From NCBI RefSeq assembly GCF_002386445.1, contig NZ_DGIR01000026.1, positions 217,821 through 281,820 of the forward strand: a stretch of DNA of 64,000 bases, written 5' to 3'. The position numbers were made by a program, and so were the translations under genes. This DNA is from Pseudomonas sp. UBA4617. Its GTDB lineage: Bacteria; Pseudomonadota; Gammaproteobacteria; Pseudomonadales; Pseudomonadaceae. Positions within the stretch are counted from its first letter, which is position 1; the number at the start of each line of letters is the position of its first letter. This document shows positions 63,431 to 64,000 of the stretch, piece after piece. The notes under the pieces are model-generated. The model was not told where the DNA came from and did no database searches. It saw only the letters and a program-made list of their open reading frames with translations.

Positions 63431-63823
63431 TCAGTGTCCTGCGCTGTAGATGGCATCCGGGTCTTTCAGGACCGGGTCGACGGTTTTCCACTGGCCGTCT
63501 TCGAAAACACGGTAGAAGCAGCTTTCACGGCCAGTATGGCAGGCGATATGGCCCAGTTGCTCGACCATCAGGATGACCACGTCGGCATCGCAGTCCAGGC
63601 GCATTTCCTGCAGCTTCTGCACATGCCCGGACTCCTCGCCCTTGCGCCACAGCTTGCCACGCGAACGCGACCAATAGATGGCACGCTGTTCGGCGGCGGT
63701 CAGGGCCAGCGATTCGCGGTTCATCCAGGCCATCATCAGCACGCGTCCGGTCTTGTGGTCCTGGGCGATCGCCGGTACCAGGCCCTCGCTGTTCCACTTG
63801 ATCTCGTCCAGCCAGTCTTTCAT
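63431..63823 (-). CDS. hisI: Phosphoribosyl-AMP cyclohydrolase HisI
   Basis: This is a 130-residue zinc enzyme for the third step of histidine synthesis. ATG 63823 begins the family core (MKDWLDEIKWNSEGLVPAI). The metal motifs DCDADV and CHTGRESCF are intact. It is co-transcribed with hisE. Confidence 0.96.
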   Translation of the reverse strand: MKDWLDEIKWNSEGLVPAIAQDHKTGRVLMMAWMNRESLALTAAEQRAIYWSRSRGKLWRKGEESGHVQKLQEMRLDCDADVVILMVEQLGHIACHTGRESCFYRVFEDGQWKTVDPVLKDPDAIYSAGH

Positions 63824-63895
63824 CGTCGACTCCAAAGCGGGCCCGCTCCTGTGCCGGGCCCTTTGCGCTAGTGTGCCAGCCATGGGCGCGGCTGG

Positions 63896-64000
63896 CTATT
63901 GGCGCACGATCAGGTAAAGGCCAGCGGCCAGCATCAGCCAGGCCGGCCAGGCGCTCGGGGCGGCCAGGCTGGCTGCCTCGGCGGCTCCCGCGGCCAGCAC
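63896..64000 (-). CDS. ubiB: C-terminal end of a membrane protein, probable UbiB (partial)
   Basis: The last 34 codons are seen; the gene runs off the right edge. The sequence ends WPAWLMLAAGLYLIVRQ, a hydrophobic tail like the C-terminal anchor of UbiB, the atypical kinase/ATPase of ubiquinone synthesis. The order ubiB-hisI-hisE-tatABC is usual in Pseudomonas, which supports the call. Confidence 0.55.
   Translation of the reverse strand: MLAAGAAEAASLAAPSAWPAWLMLAAGLYLIVRQ

Overview
The window reads as chromosomal core DNA of a fluorescent Pseudomonas, most likely the Pseudomonas putida group. The gene order (betaine-side flank, ctpA-envC-gpmI-grxC-secB, ntrC-ntrB, glnA, thiI, typA, glgP, fbp, the hut cluster, pip-dtd, opgGH, an amino-acid ABC transporter, two chemoreceptors, rsmE, tatCBA, hisE-hisI, probable ubiB) is the order I know from P. 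putida. The DNA is GC-rich, with long antisense shadow frames and putida-type inverted REP elements between genes. No tRNA, rRNA, CRISPR array, prophage or insertion sequence was seen.

Left part (1-12 kb): a very large DUF6543-type (dermonecrotic-toxin-like) gene is broken by a single-base frameshift in an 8-G tract. It is followed by envelope and housekeeping genes: a YibQ-type deacetylase-fold protein, the protease CtpA, the amidase activator EnvC, GpmI, a rhodanese-fold membrane protein without the catalytic cysteine, GrxC, SecB and TrmL.

Nitrogen block (12-18.4 kb): glnA, a lipoprotein that joins a cupin domain to a secreted-type (AroQ-gamma) chorismate mutase, ntrB and ntrC all lie on the minus strand. 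Downstream of ntrC is a two-copy 61-bp tandem repeat preceded by a near-perfect sigma-54 promoter and an NtrC-type enhancer site. This fits an NrsZ-like nitrogen-regulated small RNA. glnA and ntrB also have sigma-54-like promoters and NtrC-like sites, so the block looks like one NtrC regulon.

Centre (18.4-42 kb): thiI, typA, a cysteine-cluster protein, glgP, fbp, a DUF924 gene and a lipoprotein/lipocalin pair lead into a complete histidine utilisation cluster: hutF, divergent hutC-hutD, then hutU, hutXWV, two hutH paralogues, hutT, hutI and hutG. The upstream hutH paralogue lacks exactly the three residues (Ala-Ser-Gly) that form the MIO cofactor. The hutU promoter has a sigma-54 element, a perfect HutC palindrome on the predicted start point and CbrB-like half-sites upstream.

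Right part (42-64 kb): a 1841-residue protein carries a DUF6543-like N-terminus, two internally duplicated helical/LRR modules and a C-terminal NEL-type E3 ubiquitin ligase domain with a visible catalytic Cys. It is followed by pip-dtd, the periplasmic glucan genes opgGH, a polar amino-acid ABC transporter, two HBM-type chemoreceptors each with a FliA (sigma-28) promoter, rsmE, the Tat translocase, and hisE/hisI. The window ends inside a probable ubiB.
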